The translations under genes were made by a program, and so were the position numbers. A DNA stretch of 64,000 bases from Gammaproteobacteria bacterium (GTDB lineage: Bacteria; Pseudomonadota; Gammaproteobacteria; Pseudomonadales; JADFDG01): assembly GCA_018262975.1 (NCBI GenBank), contig JADFDG010000020.1, positions 1-64,000 on the forward strand, given 5' to 3'. The notes beneath the pieces are model-generated. The model was given only the letters and a program-made list of their open reading frames with translations. It was not told the DNA's origin and searched no databases. Positions 40,301 to 48,187 of this stretch are shown one piece after another. How positions within the stretch are numbered: position 1 is the first letter of the stretch; each line of letters begins with the position of its first letter.

Positions 40301-40936
40301 TACCTGCACCTCGACGTGGCGCGCCCGCTCGATGTACTTCTCGAGGAACAGCCCGGCATTGCCGAAGTTGTTGCGCGACAGTCGCTGCACGGACTCGAAC
40401 GCGGCCGCCAGATCGGCGGCGTCGCGGCAAACCTGCATGCCGATGCCACCGCCACCGGCGGTGCTCTTGAGCATCACCGGGTAACCGATGTCTCCAGCCG
40501 CCGCAATCGCCGCGTCGACGTCGTCGAGCAGACCGGTGCCCGGCGACAGCGGAATGCCGTTGGCGGTGGCCAGTGCGCGTGCCTCGTGCTTAAGTCCGAA
40601 CGCGCGTACGTGTTCAGGGCGCGGACCAACGAAGGCAATACCGCGGGCGGCGCAGGCCGCGGCAAACTCCGTGTTCTCGGAGAGGAAGCCGTAGCCGGGG
40701 TGGATGGCATCCACGCCCAGACGCACCGCGACTTCGAGGATGCGATCACCCTTCAGGTAGGAGTCCGCCGCGGGACCCTCGCCGATGCACTCGGCATGGT
40801 CGGCCAGCCGCACGTGCAGCGAATCGGCATCGGCGCGCGTATAGACCACCACCGGTGAGATGCCCAGCCGGCGCAGGGTTCGGATGATGCGAACCGCGAT
40901 GGCACCGCGGTTGGCAATCAGTACTTTCTTGAACAT
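37337..40936 (-). CDS. Biotin-dependent guanidine (urea-type) carboxylase
   Basis: 1199-residue multidomain carboxylase. In order: biotin carboxylase/ATP-grasp (~1-450; V-L-I-A-N-R-G-A-I-A, K-S-T-A-G-G-G-G-I-G-M), CT_A_B (AHS2/KipA-like, ~460-790; T-V-Q-D-F-P-G-R), CT_C_D (AHS1/KipI-like, ~800-1000), and a C-terminal biotinyl domain with V-E-S-M-K-M-E-I-P. Such proteins were long named urea carboxylase; those under guanidine-I riboswitches with DUF1989 neighbours have been shown to carboxylate guanidine. The motif G-A-V-D-F-T-G-D lies in the CT region where an Asp/Asn difference may separate the two activities (from memory; needs alignment). The ATG at 40936 is preceded by AGGAG. Confidence 0.9.
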   Translation of the reverse strand: MFKKVLIANRGAIAVRIIRTLRRLGISPVVVYTRADADSLHVRLADHAECIGEGPAADSYLKGDRILEVAVRLGVDAIHPGYGFLSENTEFAAACAARGIAFVGPRPEHVRAFGLKHEARALATANGIPLSPGTGLLDDVDAAIAAAGDIGYPVMLKSTAGGGGIGMQVCRDAADLAAAFESVQRLSRNNFGNAGLFLEKYIERARHVEVQVFGDGRGGVIALGERDCSLQRRNQKVIEETPAPGLSDAVRADLHATAVRLAAAVNYANAGTVEFIYDAQTEAFYFLEVNTRLQVEHGVTEMVTGIDIVELMLLQAAGELPPLESIRVQPRGHAVQARLYAEDPGKDFRPQSGLLTHVAFPPADGASLRIDHWIEAGLTVPPFYDPMLAKVIACADDREGAIRALATALDATAVAGIETNRAYLRQLCDDAVFLRGDMTTRYLNGFDYHPLTIDVLEGGTHTTVQDFPGRQGYWDVGVPPSGPFDDLAFRLGNRLLGNDTRAAGLEITLNGPTLRFRTAATIVLAGAHLPATLDERPVPWWETVRIPAGGVLRIGRAGSTGARAFLCVQGGIQVPDYLGSKSTFTLGQFGGHGGRTLRVGDVLHLAAVAQPCAPLALPEKLRPVIGNHWQLRCLYGPHGAPDFFTDGDIETFFATDWEVHYNSSRTGVRLIGPKPQWARADGGEAGLHPSNIHDNAYAIGAVDFTGDMPVILGPDGPSLGGFVCPATVIAADRWKLGQLRPGDKVSFVPVAPEIAVAIEAAQDDMIRDLRAPAPPRVEPLRAPAIIRVIGEREHPVGVTWRAAGDRYLLVEYGPLVLDINLRFRVHALWQWLKAARIDGIIDLTPGIRSLQVHYDSKRLPRSRLMDILVRAEGELAGIADMSVPARTVWLPLSWDDPQTRLAIEKYMQSVRKDAPWCPSNIEFIRRINGLADEEAVKRIVFGADYLVMGLGDVYLGAPVATPMDPRHRLVTTKYNPARTWTPENAVGIGGSYMCVYGMEGPGGYQFVGRTVQMWNRWRKTPEFSEPWLLRFFDKVRFFPVSGEELLDMREAFPRGGYSLRIEESTFSLREYNGFLAENAAGIDAFKQVQQAAFDAERERWRSAGHGDLMLPLEAETGEDLDVQLQDNEVLLQSHVPGSVWQVAAKAGDVLDDGMPVVIVESMKMEIPVASPRRLRVKRVLVSPGAQVQPGTPLAVGEYL

Positions 40937-41015
40937 CGGGCTCCTGGTGGCAGGCCGTCCTGCCGCGGGCTCGCGCGGACCCCGGGTCGTCCCGGGCCGC
41001 TGGCACGACTGCCGC

Positions 41016-41654
41016 TCAATCCCAGACCACGACCTCGATCGGCGTGGGGTTGTAGGCATTGCACGGATTGTTGAGTTGCGGACAATTCGACAGCAGCACG
41101 ATCACGTCCATCAACGCCGTCAGCTCCACGTACTTGCCCGGGCCGGAGACGCCGTCGGCAAAGGTGAGCCCGCCATCGGGCGTCACCGGCACGTTCATGA
41201 AGAAATTGATGTTGTGGGTGATATCTCGCTTGTCCAGGCCGTATTCATCATGCTCGGTAACCGCCAGCAGGTAGCTGTCGCGACAGGCGTGCATGCACTT
41301 CTTTTCCAGCGCGTAGCGCACGGTGTTGCTCTCGGTGGCACAGGCGCCGCCCAGCGTGTCGTGGCGCCCGCAGGTGTCGGCGACGACTTCCAGCATCGGC
41401 CGGCCGGCGGTCGAATACAGGCACGTGCCGGTACCGATATAGAGATTCGCCTGGCGCTGGATGGTGTCGACGGCGCTGTAACGCTCGACCGGGTTGGCGG
41501 CACTGTAGAACAGCGTGTCGGCGGCCTGGTTTCCTTCCACGTCGACGAAGCGCAGCGTCTGGCCCGCCTTGAGTACGTGCATCCAGTAGTCGCCGGCCTC
41601 GACCAGCTGGCGGTACACGGCATCACGCGGATCACGGGAACTTTCACGCAGCAT
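41016..41654 (-). CDS. DUF1989 protein, carboxyguanidine deiminase subunit (CgdA/CgdB family)
   Basis: 212-residue DUF1989 ('urea carboxylase-associated') protein. Conserved features: [12 protein letters not shown] (~41-52), [11 protein letters not shown] (~76-86), [11 protein letters not shown] (~94-104) and [10 protein letters not shown] (~149-158). In guanidine operons, two DUF1989 proteins form the heterodimer that converts carboxyguanidine to allophanate, removing one ammonia. It follows the second DUF1989 gene by 1 bp and precedes the carboxylase by 79 bp. Which of the two is CgdA and which CgdB is not resolved here. Confidence 0.87.
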   Translation of the reverse strand: MLRESSRDPRDAVYRQLVEAGDYWMHVLKAGQTLRFVDVEGNQAADTLFYSAANPVERYSAVDTIQRQANLYIGTGTCLYSTAGRPMLEVVADTCGRHDTLGGACATESNTVRYALEKKCMHACRDSYLLAVTEHDEYGLDKRDITHNINFFMNVPVTPDGGLTFADGVSGPGKYVELTALMDVIVLLSNCPQLNNPCNAYNPTPIEVVVWD

Positions 41655-41655
41655 G

Positions 41656-42396
41656 TCAGTGGCCCCCGCAGCCGGCTGCAGAACAGCCGGCGAGATACAG
41701 GCGATTGTTCAGCAGCCCGCGGCTGTTCTCCGCGCGCGCCAGCACCCGCGGATCGTCGGCCGAGGACCGTGGCGTAGCGAGGATCTCGTAGCGCACCGGT
41801 CGCGCCGGATATGCCTGCGCGACATCCAGCGGGTGCGGCGCGGCGTGCATCACCACCAGCGTGTCCATCTCGAAGCACAGTTCCACGGAGGCGCCCGCCG
41901 GCGCCTTGCCGGCCAGTCGCAGGTTGCCCTGCGCATCGGCCGACACCCGGCTGAACCAGTTGAGGTTGGCGGCGAGATCGCGCTTGCCCATGCCGTGCTT
42001 GGCCAGCTCCACCAGGAAGCCGTCACGGCCGTTGCGGTGCATGCCGTTGCGCGCCTGCTGGTAGGTCAGTCGTCCCCAGCGGGACTCGACCAGTGCGCGG
42101 TCACAGGTCCCGCACACGCTGTCGTGCCAGCCGAAGTCGTCGCGGGCAATGCTGCAGAACACCCGGCCCATGTCCGAGTAAAGGCAATGGCCGGCCGTCA
42201 GACGGAACGTATGCTGGCACTTGAGCGTATCGGGGATGTTCAGCCGCTCGAGGTGATCGAGCGGGTTGTACAGGAGCATGCCCACGTTGGCGCCGCCCTG
42301 GACATCGGTCAGGCGCAGCAGATGGCCGCGCGGCATCAGCAGCGACCAGTGGCAGCCGGCGCCCAGCGTATCGGCATACAGCAGTTCATCGTTCAT
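41656..42396 (-). CDS. DUF1989 protein, second carboxyguanidine deiminase subunit
   Basis: 246-residue paralog of the preceding DUF1989 protein. The shared core is visible: [12 protein letters not shown] (~33-44), [12 protein letters not shown] (~69-80), H-D-S-V-C-G-T-C (~92-99) and N-L-N-W-F-S-R-V (~148-155). Pairing of two divergent copies fits a heteromeric enzyme in which one subunit carries the active site. The start overlaps the stop of the ABC ATPase by four bases (ATGA), so it is translated with the transporter. The C-terminus ends in a Cys/Gly-rich [11 protein letters not shown]. Confidence 0.87.
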   Translation of the reverse strand: MNDELLYADTLGAGCHWSLLMPRGHLLRLTDVQGGANVGMLLYNPLDHLERLNIPDTLKCQHTFRLTAGHCLYSDMGRVFCSIARDDFGWHDSVCGTCDRALVESRWGRLTYQQARNGMHRNGRDGFLVELAKHGMGKRDLAANLNWFSRVSADAQGNLRLAGKAPAGASVELCFEMDTLVVMHAAPHPLDVAQAYPARPVRYEILATPRSSADDPRVLARAENSRGLLNNRLYLAGCSAAGCGGH

Positions 42397-43142
42397 GGAT
42401 CGGTCCTGAGCGGCAGGTCGTAGGTAATGCGCGCGCCGTAGCGTTGCGGCGCCTGCGGGTCGTTGCGCACGCGATCGAACACCAACAGCCGTGAACCAAG
42501 GCTGAAGCCTTCCTCGATGTCGTGGGTGACCATGAACACCGTGAAGCGATGGCGCTGCCACAGCGACTTCATCAGCGCGTGCATGTCGGCGCGGATGCCG
42601 GGATCCAGCGCACCGAAGGGCTCGTCGAGCAACAGGATCTTCGGCTGCGCCACCAGCGACTGCGCCAGCGCCAGGCGCTGCTGCATGCCGCCGGAGAGCT
42701 CGTGCGGATACTTGCCGGCGCTGTCGGCCAGGCCGACCGCCTCCAGCATCGCCATCGCCCGCTCGTCGGCAGCACGCCGACGCGCGCCAAACAGGCGGGC
42801 GAGCAACGGAGCGCCACTCACCTCGAGAAACAGGCGGGTATTCGCCAGTGCGGTCAGGTGCGGAAACACCGAGTAGCGCTGGAACACCACGCCGCGGTCG
42901 GCACCGGGCTCCTGCGGCCAGGGCTTGCCGTCCAGCAGCATCTCGCCGCGACTCGGTTGCTCCTCGCCGAGCAGCATGCGGAAGAAGGTGGTCTTGCCGC
43001 ACCCGGAAGCACCGACGATGGACACGAACTCACCGGCATGGACGTCCAGCGACAGGTTCTCCAGCACCACGCGTTCGCCGTAGGACTTCCACAACCTGCG
43101 GATGCTGATCTGCGGCGCCGCGGCCGTCATGGCGACACTCAT
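42393..43142 (-). CDS. ABC transporter ATPase, guanidine uptake
   Basis: 249-residue ATPase of the nitrate/sulfonate/taurine-type importer group. Walker A is G-A-S-G-C-G-K-T-T (~40-48), the ABC signature L-S-G-G-M-Q-Q-R-L-A (~137-146), Walker B I-L-L-L-D-E-P-F-G-A-L (~158-168), and the switch His is in V-T-H-D-I-E-E-G. It overlaps the permease stop by four bases and the next gene by four, so permease, ATPase and DUF1989 subunit are a coupled block. The guanidine assignment comes from the upstream riboswitch and downstream enzymes. Confidence 0.9.
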   Translation of the reverse strand: MSVAMTAAAPQISIRRLWKSYGERVVLENLSLDVHAGEFVSIVGASGCGKTTFFRMLLGEEQPSRGEMLLDGKPWPQEPGADRGVVFQRYSVFPHLTALANTRLFLEVSGAPLLARLFGARRRAADERAMAMLEAVGLADSAGKYPHELSGGMQQRLALAQSLVAQPKILLLDEPFGALDPGIRADMHALMKSLWQRHRFTVFMVTHDIEEGFSLGSRLLVFDRVRNDPQAPQRYGARITYDLPLRTDP

Positions 43143-43972
43143 GCGCCCTCCTCGGCCTTGCGGCCCGTATACAGCCAGCCGAAGGCACGGCGATTACCCC
43201 ATGCCAGCAAGCGATCCATCACGAACGCCAGCAGGGTGATCCAGGCGACGTACGGCAGGATCACGTCCATGGCCATGTAGCGGCGTACCAGGAAGATGCG
43301 ATAGCCAAGACCCTGTTCCGCGGCGATCGCCTCGGCGGAGATGAGGAAGATCCACGCGGATCCCAGCGACAGCCGCACGGAATCCACCAGCCGGGGCGTT
43401 ACCTGCGGCAACACCACGCGCAGGGCAATCTGCCAGCTGGACATGCCCAGCGATTGCGCCTTCACCAGCTGCTCGACGGGTATCTCCAGCACCCGCGACT
43501 GGATGTCACGGATGATGAACGGCGCCACGCCCAGCACGATCAGCACGATCTTCGACAGCTCGTCGAGGCCGAAGACGATGAACAGGATCGGCAGGATCGC
43601 CATCGGCGGCACCAGCGACAGCACCGAGACGAACGGTGACAACGGTGCACGCGCCAGCGGCAGCATTCCCGCCAGCGTGCCGAACACGATGCCGAACAAC
43701 GCCGATACGCCGACGCCCCAGGCGAGGCGCTCGAGACTGGCCAGCGTATCGACCCACAGGATCACCTCGCCGGTGCGACGGTCTTCCTCGAAGGCCACCT
43801 GGTTGACGCCGGCGACCAGCTGGCTGATGCCGGGCAGCAGGCGATCTTCCGGGTTTTCAAGGTGACGTTCGGCAGACGCCTGCAGGTAGAGCGCGAAGAG
43901 GACGATGAAGGGCAGCGCCGCCAGCAGCAGCGCCGCCCCCCGCGAGGGCCGCTGGTTGACCAGGCGCTTCAC
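43139..43972 (-). CDS. ABC transporter permease, guanidine uptake
   Basis: 277 residues from GTG 43972, with about six membrane spans and the inner-membrane permease loop (E-A-I-A-A-E-Q-G-L-G-Y-R, ~205-216). The first span begins at L-L-L-A-A-L-P-F-I-V-L-F. Start choice is uncertain. The frame is open to a TTG at 44020, but that TTG lies only 2 bases after GGAGG, too close for use. The same GGAGG is ideally spaced for an out-of-frame ATG at 44016 whose 15-codon reading frame ends in a TGA overlapping GTG 43972. I therefore start at the GTG; related permeases begin with a similar K-R-L-V-N-Q-R-P-type N-terminus. Confidence 0.85.
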   Translation of the reverse strand: MKRLVNQRPSRGAALLLAALPFIVLFALYLQASAERHLENPEDRLLPGISQLVAGVNQVAFEEDRRTGEVILWVDTLASLERLAWGVGVSALFGIVFGTLAGMLPLARAPLSPFVSVLSLVPPMAILPILFIVFGLDELSKIVLIVLGVAPFIIRDIQSRVLEIPVEQLVKAQSLGMSSWQIALRVVLPQVTPRLVDSVRLSLGSAWIFLISAEAIAAEQGLGYRIFLVRRYMAMDVILPYVAWITLLAFVMDRLLAWGNRRAFGWLYTGRKAEEGA

Positions 43973-44016
43973 GGGAAGGTCCGCGTTGCGGATGCGGGGA
44001 AAACGACGTGGCGCAT
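43969..44016 (-). CDS. Possible 15-codon leader peptide upstream of the permease
   Basis: ATG at 44016 with GGAGG six bases upstream opens a 15-codon frame (MRHVVFPASATRTFP) whose TGA overlaps the GTG of the permease (GTGA at 43972-43969). It lies between the guanidine-I riboswitch and the permease. The arrangement suggests a translated leader that couples the permease to the riboswitch-accessible ribosome binding site. It might instead be a chance frame, or mark a frameshift relative to the ancestral permease start. Confidence 0.4.
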   Translation of the reverse strand: MRHVVFPASATRTFP

Positions 44017-44081
44017 GCAAGACCTCCGGTGAACGACAAGGGCACGACGGGAAACGCGAAAGGCGTGACTCCAGCGCCTTC

Positions 44082-44188
44082 CATCTCCCGGGCTTTTATC
44101 CCTCCGTGTCACCCGGGGTGCGCGCCCCTGGCCGGCAACTCTCGGACCTGGCGCCCGCGCCGTGGCGGACCGGAACCCTAGTCACCTG
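44082..44188 (-). ncRNA. Guanidine-I (ykkC) riboswitch upstream of the permease operon
   Basis: Reading leftward, the three conserved blocks of the ykkC class occur in order and spacing: CTAGGGTTCCG (44181-44171), AGGTCCGAGAG, and ACGGAGGGATAAAAGCCCGG followed by GAGA (to ~44084). These form the guanidinium-binding pocket of the guanidine-I riboswitch. The intervening stems are G/C-rich and differ in sequence from the second copy at 52.2 kb, as expected for paired helices. Downstream (44080-44060) a short AAGGCG/CGCCTT hairpin is present without a good T-run, so control may be translational. It governs permease, ATPase, DUF1989 pair, carboxylase and allophanate hydrolase. Confidence 0.93.
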
Positions 44189-44567
44189 TTTGCGTCACGA
44201 CGGACACGCCAAGCGCCCGTCCCATCGCTTGCGGGATTACAGAGCACAATGCGTGCCAACCCGTTGGTGCCCGCGCCACTGCTGCATTTACTGGCACGCG
44301 GCATGCGCGCTGCGCCATCGCAGTGCACAAGCAGCGCGCCGGCGGCGCACCGGGCGCACCAACCTTGTGCGCACCAACATTTCATGCCTCGGACACCCCG
44401 GCGGCAGGCGCGCGTGCCGCCGCGTCGCGCGCATGGCGGCGACGCAACGGAACGACTCACGAAGTGTTGGCAAAGATCTTGCTGTGTTCTTCGCGCATCG
44501 ACGAACCCGCAGCCGGACGACCGGCCGCGCGCCCATCGCCGCGGGACGGCCCGCCCTGGAAACCCGC
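44189..44567. other. Intergenic region between divergent guanidine and desaturase operons
   Basis: About 380 bp between the riboswitch 5' end and the desaturase start. It should contain the promoter for the riboswitch transcript (leftward) and that of the desaturase operon (rightward). I see no strong sigma70 pair, no tRNA, no convincing gene and no terminator. Several frames run open because of high GC, but none has protein-like composition. Confidence 0.4.
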
Positions 44568-45587
44568 ATGCCGCGTTTCAAACATGCCGACGCACGCCTG
44601 CCCAACTTGCTGGCCTTCAGTTACGCCTTTGGCGGTGTTGCCCTGGGCTTCTGGCTGATTACCCGCACCAGCCCCGCCGGTAACGCCGCCGGCGTGCTGC
44701 TGCTGGGCCACGCCATGACCATTGCCGCCTACCTCGTGCACGAATGCGCACACAACACGCTGTTCACCACCAACGAGGCCAACGCCCGACTGGGCCGCAC
44801 TCTGCTGTGGCTTTGCGGTGGGTGTTACGCGACCTACGAGGACATCCGCCACAAGCACTTCCGCCACCATGTCGACCGCGGCGACGTGGTGGCATTCGAT
44901 TACCGCCCGCAACTGGCACGTCACCCGCACGCGGTGAAGTTCCTGCATGCCCTCGAATGGGCGTGGATCCCGGCCTTCGACCTGCTCATGCACCTGCTGG
45001 TGATCGTGCTGCCCTTCACCTGGGCGCCGCGCCGGCATCGCCGCGCGCACGTGCTCGCAGTGCTGGCGATACGGGTGCCGCTGTTCGCGCTGCTGGCCTG
45101 GCATGCGCCGCGCGTGCTGCTGCTCTACCCGCTGGCGTACCTGCTGATGCTGCACGTGCTGCGCTTCATGGATGCTTTCCAGCACACCTACGAGGTGGAT
45201 GACCGCCTCGAGCAGCCGCGGCCCGCGCAGCCCCCCTACGACGCCGCCTACGAACACCGCAACACCTTCACCAACCTGCACTCCACCCGCCACCCGTGGC
45301 TGAACCTGCTGACCCTCAATTTCGGCTACCACAACGTCCACCATGACCGCCCCAACCAGCCCTGGCACCGCCTGCCGGCGCTGCAGCGCGAGCTGTACGG
45401 CGACGGTGACGACCCCACCGGCCAGGGGCTGGCGCTGGCCAACCAGTGGCACGCCTATCGCCGCTACCGCACGGCACGGCTGCTCAATGCCGACCCCGCG
45501 GACATGGGCCTGGAAAAAATCCCGTATGCCGAACGCGGCCGCGATTTCATCGGGGTCGACGGCGTGTCATTCCTGGTAACCCACTGA
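44568..45587 (+). CDS. Membrane fatty acid desaturase/hydroxylase family protein
   Basis: 339-residue membrane diiron enzyme. Three histidine boxes are visible: H-E-C-A-H (~60-64), H-K-H-F-R-H-H (~97-103) and H-N-V-H-H-D-R-P (~259-266), plus Q-H-T-Y (~206). Four to five hydrophobic spans surround them (~12-28, 41-60, 138-158, 168-196). The family desaturates or hydroxylates acyl chains and related hydrophobic substrates. The ATG at 44568 gives a protein beginning just before the first span; a ribosome binding site is weak. First of four tightly spaced genes (9, 9 and 5 bp gaps). Confidence 0.87.
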   Translation: MPRFKHADARLPNLLAFSYAFGGVALGFWLITRTSPAGNAAGVLLLGHAMTIAAYLVHECAHNTLFTTNEANARLGRTLLWLCGGCYATYEDIRHKHFRHHVDRGDVVAFDYRPQLARHPHAVKFLHALEWAWIPAFDLLMHLLVIVLPFTWAPRRHRRAHVLAVLAIRVPLFALLAWHAPRVLLLYPLAYLLMLHVLRFMDAFQHTYEVDDRLEQPRPAQPPYDAAYEHRNTFTNLHSTRHPWLNLLTLNFGYHNVHHDRPNQPWHRLPALQRELYGDGDDPTGQGLALANQWHAYRRYRTARLLNADPADMGLEKIPYAERGRDFIGVDGVSFLVTH

Positions 45588-45596
45588 GTACCCGCC

Positions 45597-46394
45597 GTGA
45601 CCGACGTGAAGAGATTCTGGCCATTGCTGCTGGGCACGCACCGCTACGACAAGTCGTTGTCCACCCGCGACACCGGCACAGGTACGCTGATCGAGGCACC
45701 GATCCTCGCCTACCTCATCGAGACCCGCCATGGGCGCATCCTCTACGACGTCGGCTGCGACCACCGCAAGGTGGACGACCCGGCATTGCGTGCGCGTTTC
45801 TATGAAACACCGGAGTTCGCCTTCGGCCCGCCGACCGTGACCCCCGAACAACGCATGCCGGCACGCCTGGCGCAACTCGGCCTTTCACCGGCCGACGTTG
45901 ACTGCATCGTCTGCGGACACCTGCACTTCGACCACGCCGGCGGCCTGCACGAATTTGCCCACGCCGAAGTGCACGTGCACGAGTGCGAACTCGCCGCTGC
46001 GCGCGAACCGGCGGACAGCGCCTACTTCGGCAGCGACTTCCTCGTCGACCAGGGCAGCCACCCGGTGAACTGGTGCGTGCAGGCTCACGAATTCAGCCTG
46101 TGCGACGGAGTGCATGCGATCGAGACGCCCGGACATACCGCCGGTCACCTGTCGCTACTGGTCAGGTTGCCGCGCGGCGCACCGGTGCTGTTGTGCGGCG
46201 ACGCCGCCGACCTGGTGGAAAACCTGCGCGACGAAGTGCCGCCCGGACTGTGCTGGCAGGAGCGCACCGACCTGGCGCTGGGCAGCATCCGCAAGCTCAA
46301 GAAACTGGCGATCCATGAAGGCGCCGACCTGTGGCCAAACCACGACATGGACTTCTTCCGGGCCCGCAACCGCTTTCCGCTGCCCTGGCAGTAA
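45597..46394 (+). CDS. Metallo-beta-lactamase-fold hydrolase, AHL-lactonase-like
   Basis: 265-residue dinuclear zinc hydrolase. The motif H108-L-H110-F-D112-H113-A-G-G, His180 in P-G-H-T-A-G-H, Asp202 in C-G-D-A-A-D and a late His in W-P-N-H-D-M match the metal ligands of N-acyl-homoserine lactonases (HxHxDH ... H ... D ... H). No LuxI/LuxR quorum-sensing pair is in the window, so the lactone or ester hydrolysed may be a product of the neighbouring desaturase. Starts at GTG 45597, 9 bp after the desaturase stop. Confidence 0.85.
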   Translation: MTDVKRFWPLLLGTHRYDKSLSTRDTGTGTLIEAPILAYLIETRHGRILYDVGCDHRKVDDPALRARFYETPEFAFGPPTVTPEQRMPARLAQLGLSPADVDCIVCGHLHFDHAGGLHEFAHAEVHVHECELAAAREPADSAYFGSDFLVDQGSHPVNWCVQAHEFSLCDGVHAIETPGHTAGHLSLLVRLPRGAPVLLCGDAADLVENLRDEVPPGLCWQERTDLALGSIRKLKKLAIHEGADLWPNHDMDFFRARNRFPLPWQ

Positions 46395-46403
46395 GGACCG
46401 ACC

Positions 46404-47264
46404 ATGGAACTGCACCTGTACCGCACCCTGTGGGGCGCCACCGGCGACATCGACGCGATCGCCGCCGAAGCGGCTGCCGCCGGCTTCCACGGTCTCGAGG
46501 GGCAGGTCCCGGAAACCGAGGCCGCTCGCCGGCAGCTGCGCGATGCGCTGCAGCGCCACGGACTTTCCTACATCGCCGAAGTCACCACCGCCGGCAGCTA
46601 CGTGCCGGCGCGCCGCGCCAGCGTCGATGACCACCTGATATCGCTGGCGCAGCGGCTGGCATGGGCACGCGAACTCGGGCCCGAATTCATCACCTGTATC
46701 GGCGGGTGCGATGCCTGGCCATTCACCGCATCGCTGCGCTTCTTCCGCGAAGCGATGGCACTGGCCGATCGCGACGACATCACCATCAGCTTCGAAACCC
46801 ACCGCGCACGCTCGTTGTTCAACCCGTGGATAACACTCGACTTCGCGCGGGCCATGCCGCAGATGCGCTTCACTTTCGACTTCAGCCACTGGTGCGTGGT
46901 ATGCGAACGCCTGCTGGACAGCGAACTGGACATCCTCGCCCTGCTGGCGCCACAGGCCCACCACGTCCACGCGCGGGTCGGCTACGACCAGGGACCGCAG
47001 GTGCCGCACCCCGGTGCCCCGGAATACGCCGAGGCGCTGCGCGCGCACCAGCACTGGTGGGAAATGTTGTGGAGCGCGATGGCGCAGCGCGGCCGCCAGG
47101 TGATGACCATGACGCCCGAGTTCGGCCCCGACGGCTACCTGCACGAGATTCCCTTCTCGCGTATCCCCGTGGGCGACCTGTGGGAGATCAATCGCTGGAT
47201 GGCCGACAGCGAACGCGCGCATTTCGAACGCTGGCGTGAGGCGCAGGCGCGCCGCAGCGCCTGA
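46404..47264 (+). CDS. Sugar phosphate isomerase/epimerase-like TIM barrel protein
   Basis: 286-residue protein of the xylose-isomerase-like TIM-barrel superfamily. Metal-ligand candidates: E in I-S-F-E-T-H-R (~132), D and H in F-D-F-S-H-W (~153-156), H in H-V-H-A-R-V (~186) and E in M-T-P-E-F-G-P (~237). These positions match the E-D/H-H-E metal set of the superfamily. Members are isomerases, epimerases, dehydratases or endonuclease IV relatives, and the substrate cannot be told. Start ATG 46404 with TAAGGA upstream. Confidence 0.8.
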   Translation: MELHLYRTLWGATGDIDAIAAEAAAAGFHGLEGQVPETEAARRQLRDALQRHGLSYIAEVTTAGSYVPARRASVDDHLISLAQRLAWARELGPEFITCIGGCDAWPFTASLRFFREAMALADRDDITISFETHRARSLFNPWITLDFARAMPQMRFTFDFSHWCVVCERLLDSELDILALLAPQAHHVHARVGYDQGPQVPHPGAPEYAEALRAHQHWWEMLWSAMAQRGRQVMTMTPEFGPDGYLHEIPFSRIPVGDLWEINRWMADSERAHFERWREAQARRSA

Positions 47265-47269
47265 ACCGG

Positions 47270-48187
47270 ATGACAGCCATGCCCCGTCAACGCAACGCCG
47301 TGCCGGTCCTGTTCGCCGCCTCCGTGCTGTGGGGTTGCACCTGGTGGCCGCTGAAGGAGGTGGCGGTACTGGGGCTGGAAGGCTTGCCGCAGATCCTGGT
47401 GTCCTACGGCGGCATGGCGCTGCTGATGCTGCCGTTCCTCTTCCTGCAATGGCGTCGCTGCCAGGGCGACGGCCGCGCACTGGCCGGCATCTTCCTGCTG
47501 GGCGGGCTGGCCAACCTGAGTTTTGCCTGGGCACTGATCCACGGCGAGGTGGTCCGCGTGATGGCGCTGTTCTACCTGCTGCCGGTGTGGGGCGTGCTGG
47601 GCGGGCGGATCTTCCTTGGCGAGCGCATCGACACGCAACGTGCACTGGCCGTGGCGCTGGCGCTGGGCGGGGCCTTCCTCATCCTCGGCGGGCCGCAGTT
47701 GCTGAGCCACCCGCCGTCATGGGTGGATGCCGTCGCCATCGCCTCCGGGTTCTTCTTCGCCATGAACAACCTGTGCTTCCGCGCGGCCCAGCGCGCACCG
47801 GTGCCGGCCAAGGTGGCGGTGATGTTCCTCGGCTGCGGCGTGTTCGCCCTGGCGCTGATCGCGGGCGGCGTGCAGGCGCTGCCCGCGACCTTGCCGGCCA
47901 GCGCGTGGCTGGCCGCACTCGCCACCGGCCTGCTGCTGCTGGCCGCCACCAGCGGCTCGCAGTACGGCGTCACCCACCTGGAAGCCGGGCGTGCCTCGGT
48001 GATCATCATCATGGAACTGGTCACCGCGGTCATCACCGCCGCCTGGTGGGCCGGCGAGACCCTTTCCGCCATCGAGTGGCTGGGCGGCGCACTGATCCTT
48101 GCGGCCGCCCTGCTGGAAGCGTGGCGGCCGGCTACGGCAACAGGCCCAGCTGGTTCGCCTTCAGCGCCGCTTCCGCACGCGAGGTGA
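47270..48187 (+). CDS. DMT/EamA-family transporter
   Basis: 305-residue membrane protein with ten predicted spans in two EamA repeats (~10-140 and ~155-290). The N-terminal W-G-C-T-W-W-P-L-K-E (~25-34) is typical of drug/metabolite exporters. As last gene of the desaturase-lactonase-isomerase operon (5 bp after the TIM-barrel gene), it may export or import the compound handled by that cluster. Its last 56 bp overlap the response regulator gene on the opposite strand. Confidence 0.88.
   Translation: MTAMPRQRNAVPVLFAASVLWGCTWWPLKEVAVLGLEGLPQILVSYGGMALLMLPFLFLQWRRCQGDGRALAGIFLLGGLANLSFAWALIHGEVVRVMALFYLLPVWGVLGGRIFLGERIDTQRALAVALALGGAFLILGGPQLLSHPPSWVDAVAIASGFFFAMNNLCFRAAQRAPVPAKVAVMFLGCGVFALALIAGGVQALPATLPASAWLAALATGLLLLAATSGSQYGVTHLEAGRASVIIIMELVTAVITAAWWAGETLSAIEWLGGALILAAALLEAWRPATATGPAGSPSAPLPHAR

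Noticed and set aside
37337-40936. Annotation as urea carboxylase for urea utilisation
   Set aside because: Guanidine-I riboswitches and two DUF1989 proteins favour guanidine as the substrate. Urea activity could remain as a side reaction.
43973-44020. TTG at 44020 as the start of the ABC permease
   Set aside because: GGAGG is only 2 bases upstream, too near for initiation, while the out-of-frame ATG at 44016 is correctly spaced. The GTG at 43972 gives a conventional N-terminus.
44189-44567. Short open frames upstream of the desaturase as extra genes
   Set aside because: Composition is unlike protein, there are no ribosome binding sites, and they overlap the expected divergent promoter region.
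45597-46394. Quorum-quenching AHL lactonase as a firm function
   Set aside because: The metal motif is shared by many lactonases and other metallo-beta-lactamase-fold hydrolases. No quorum-sensing genes are nearby.
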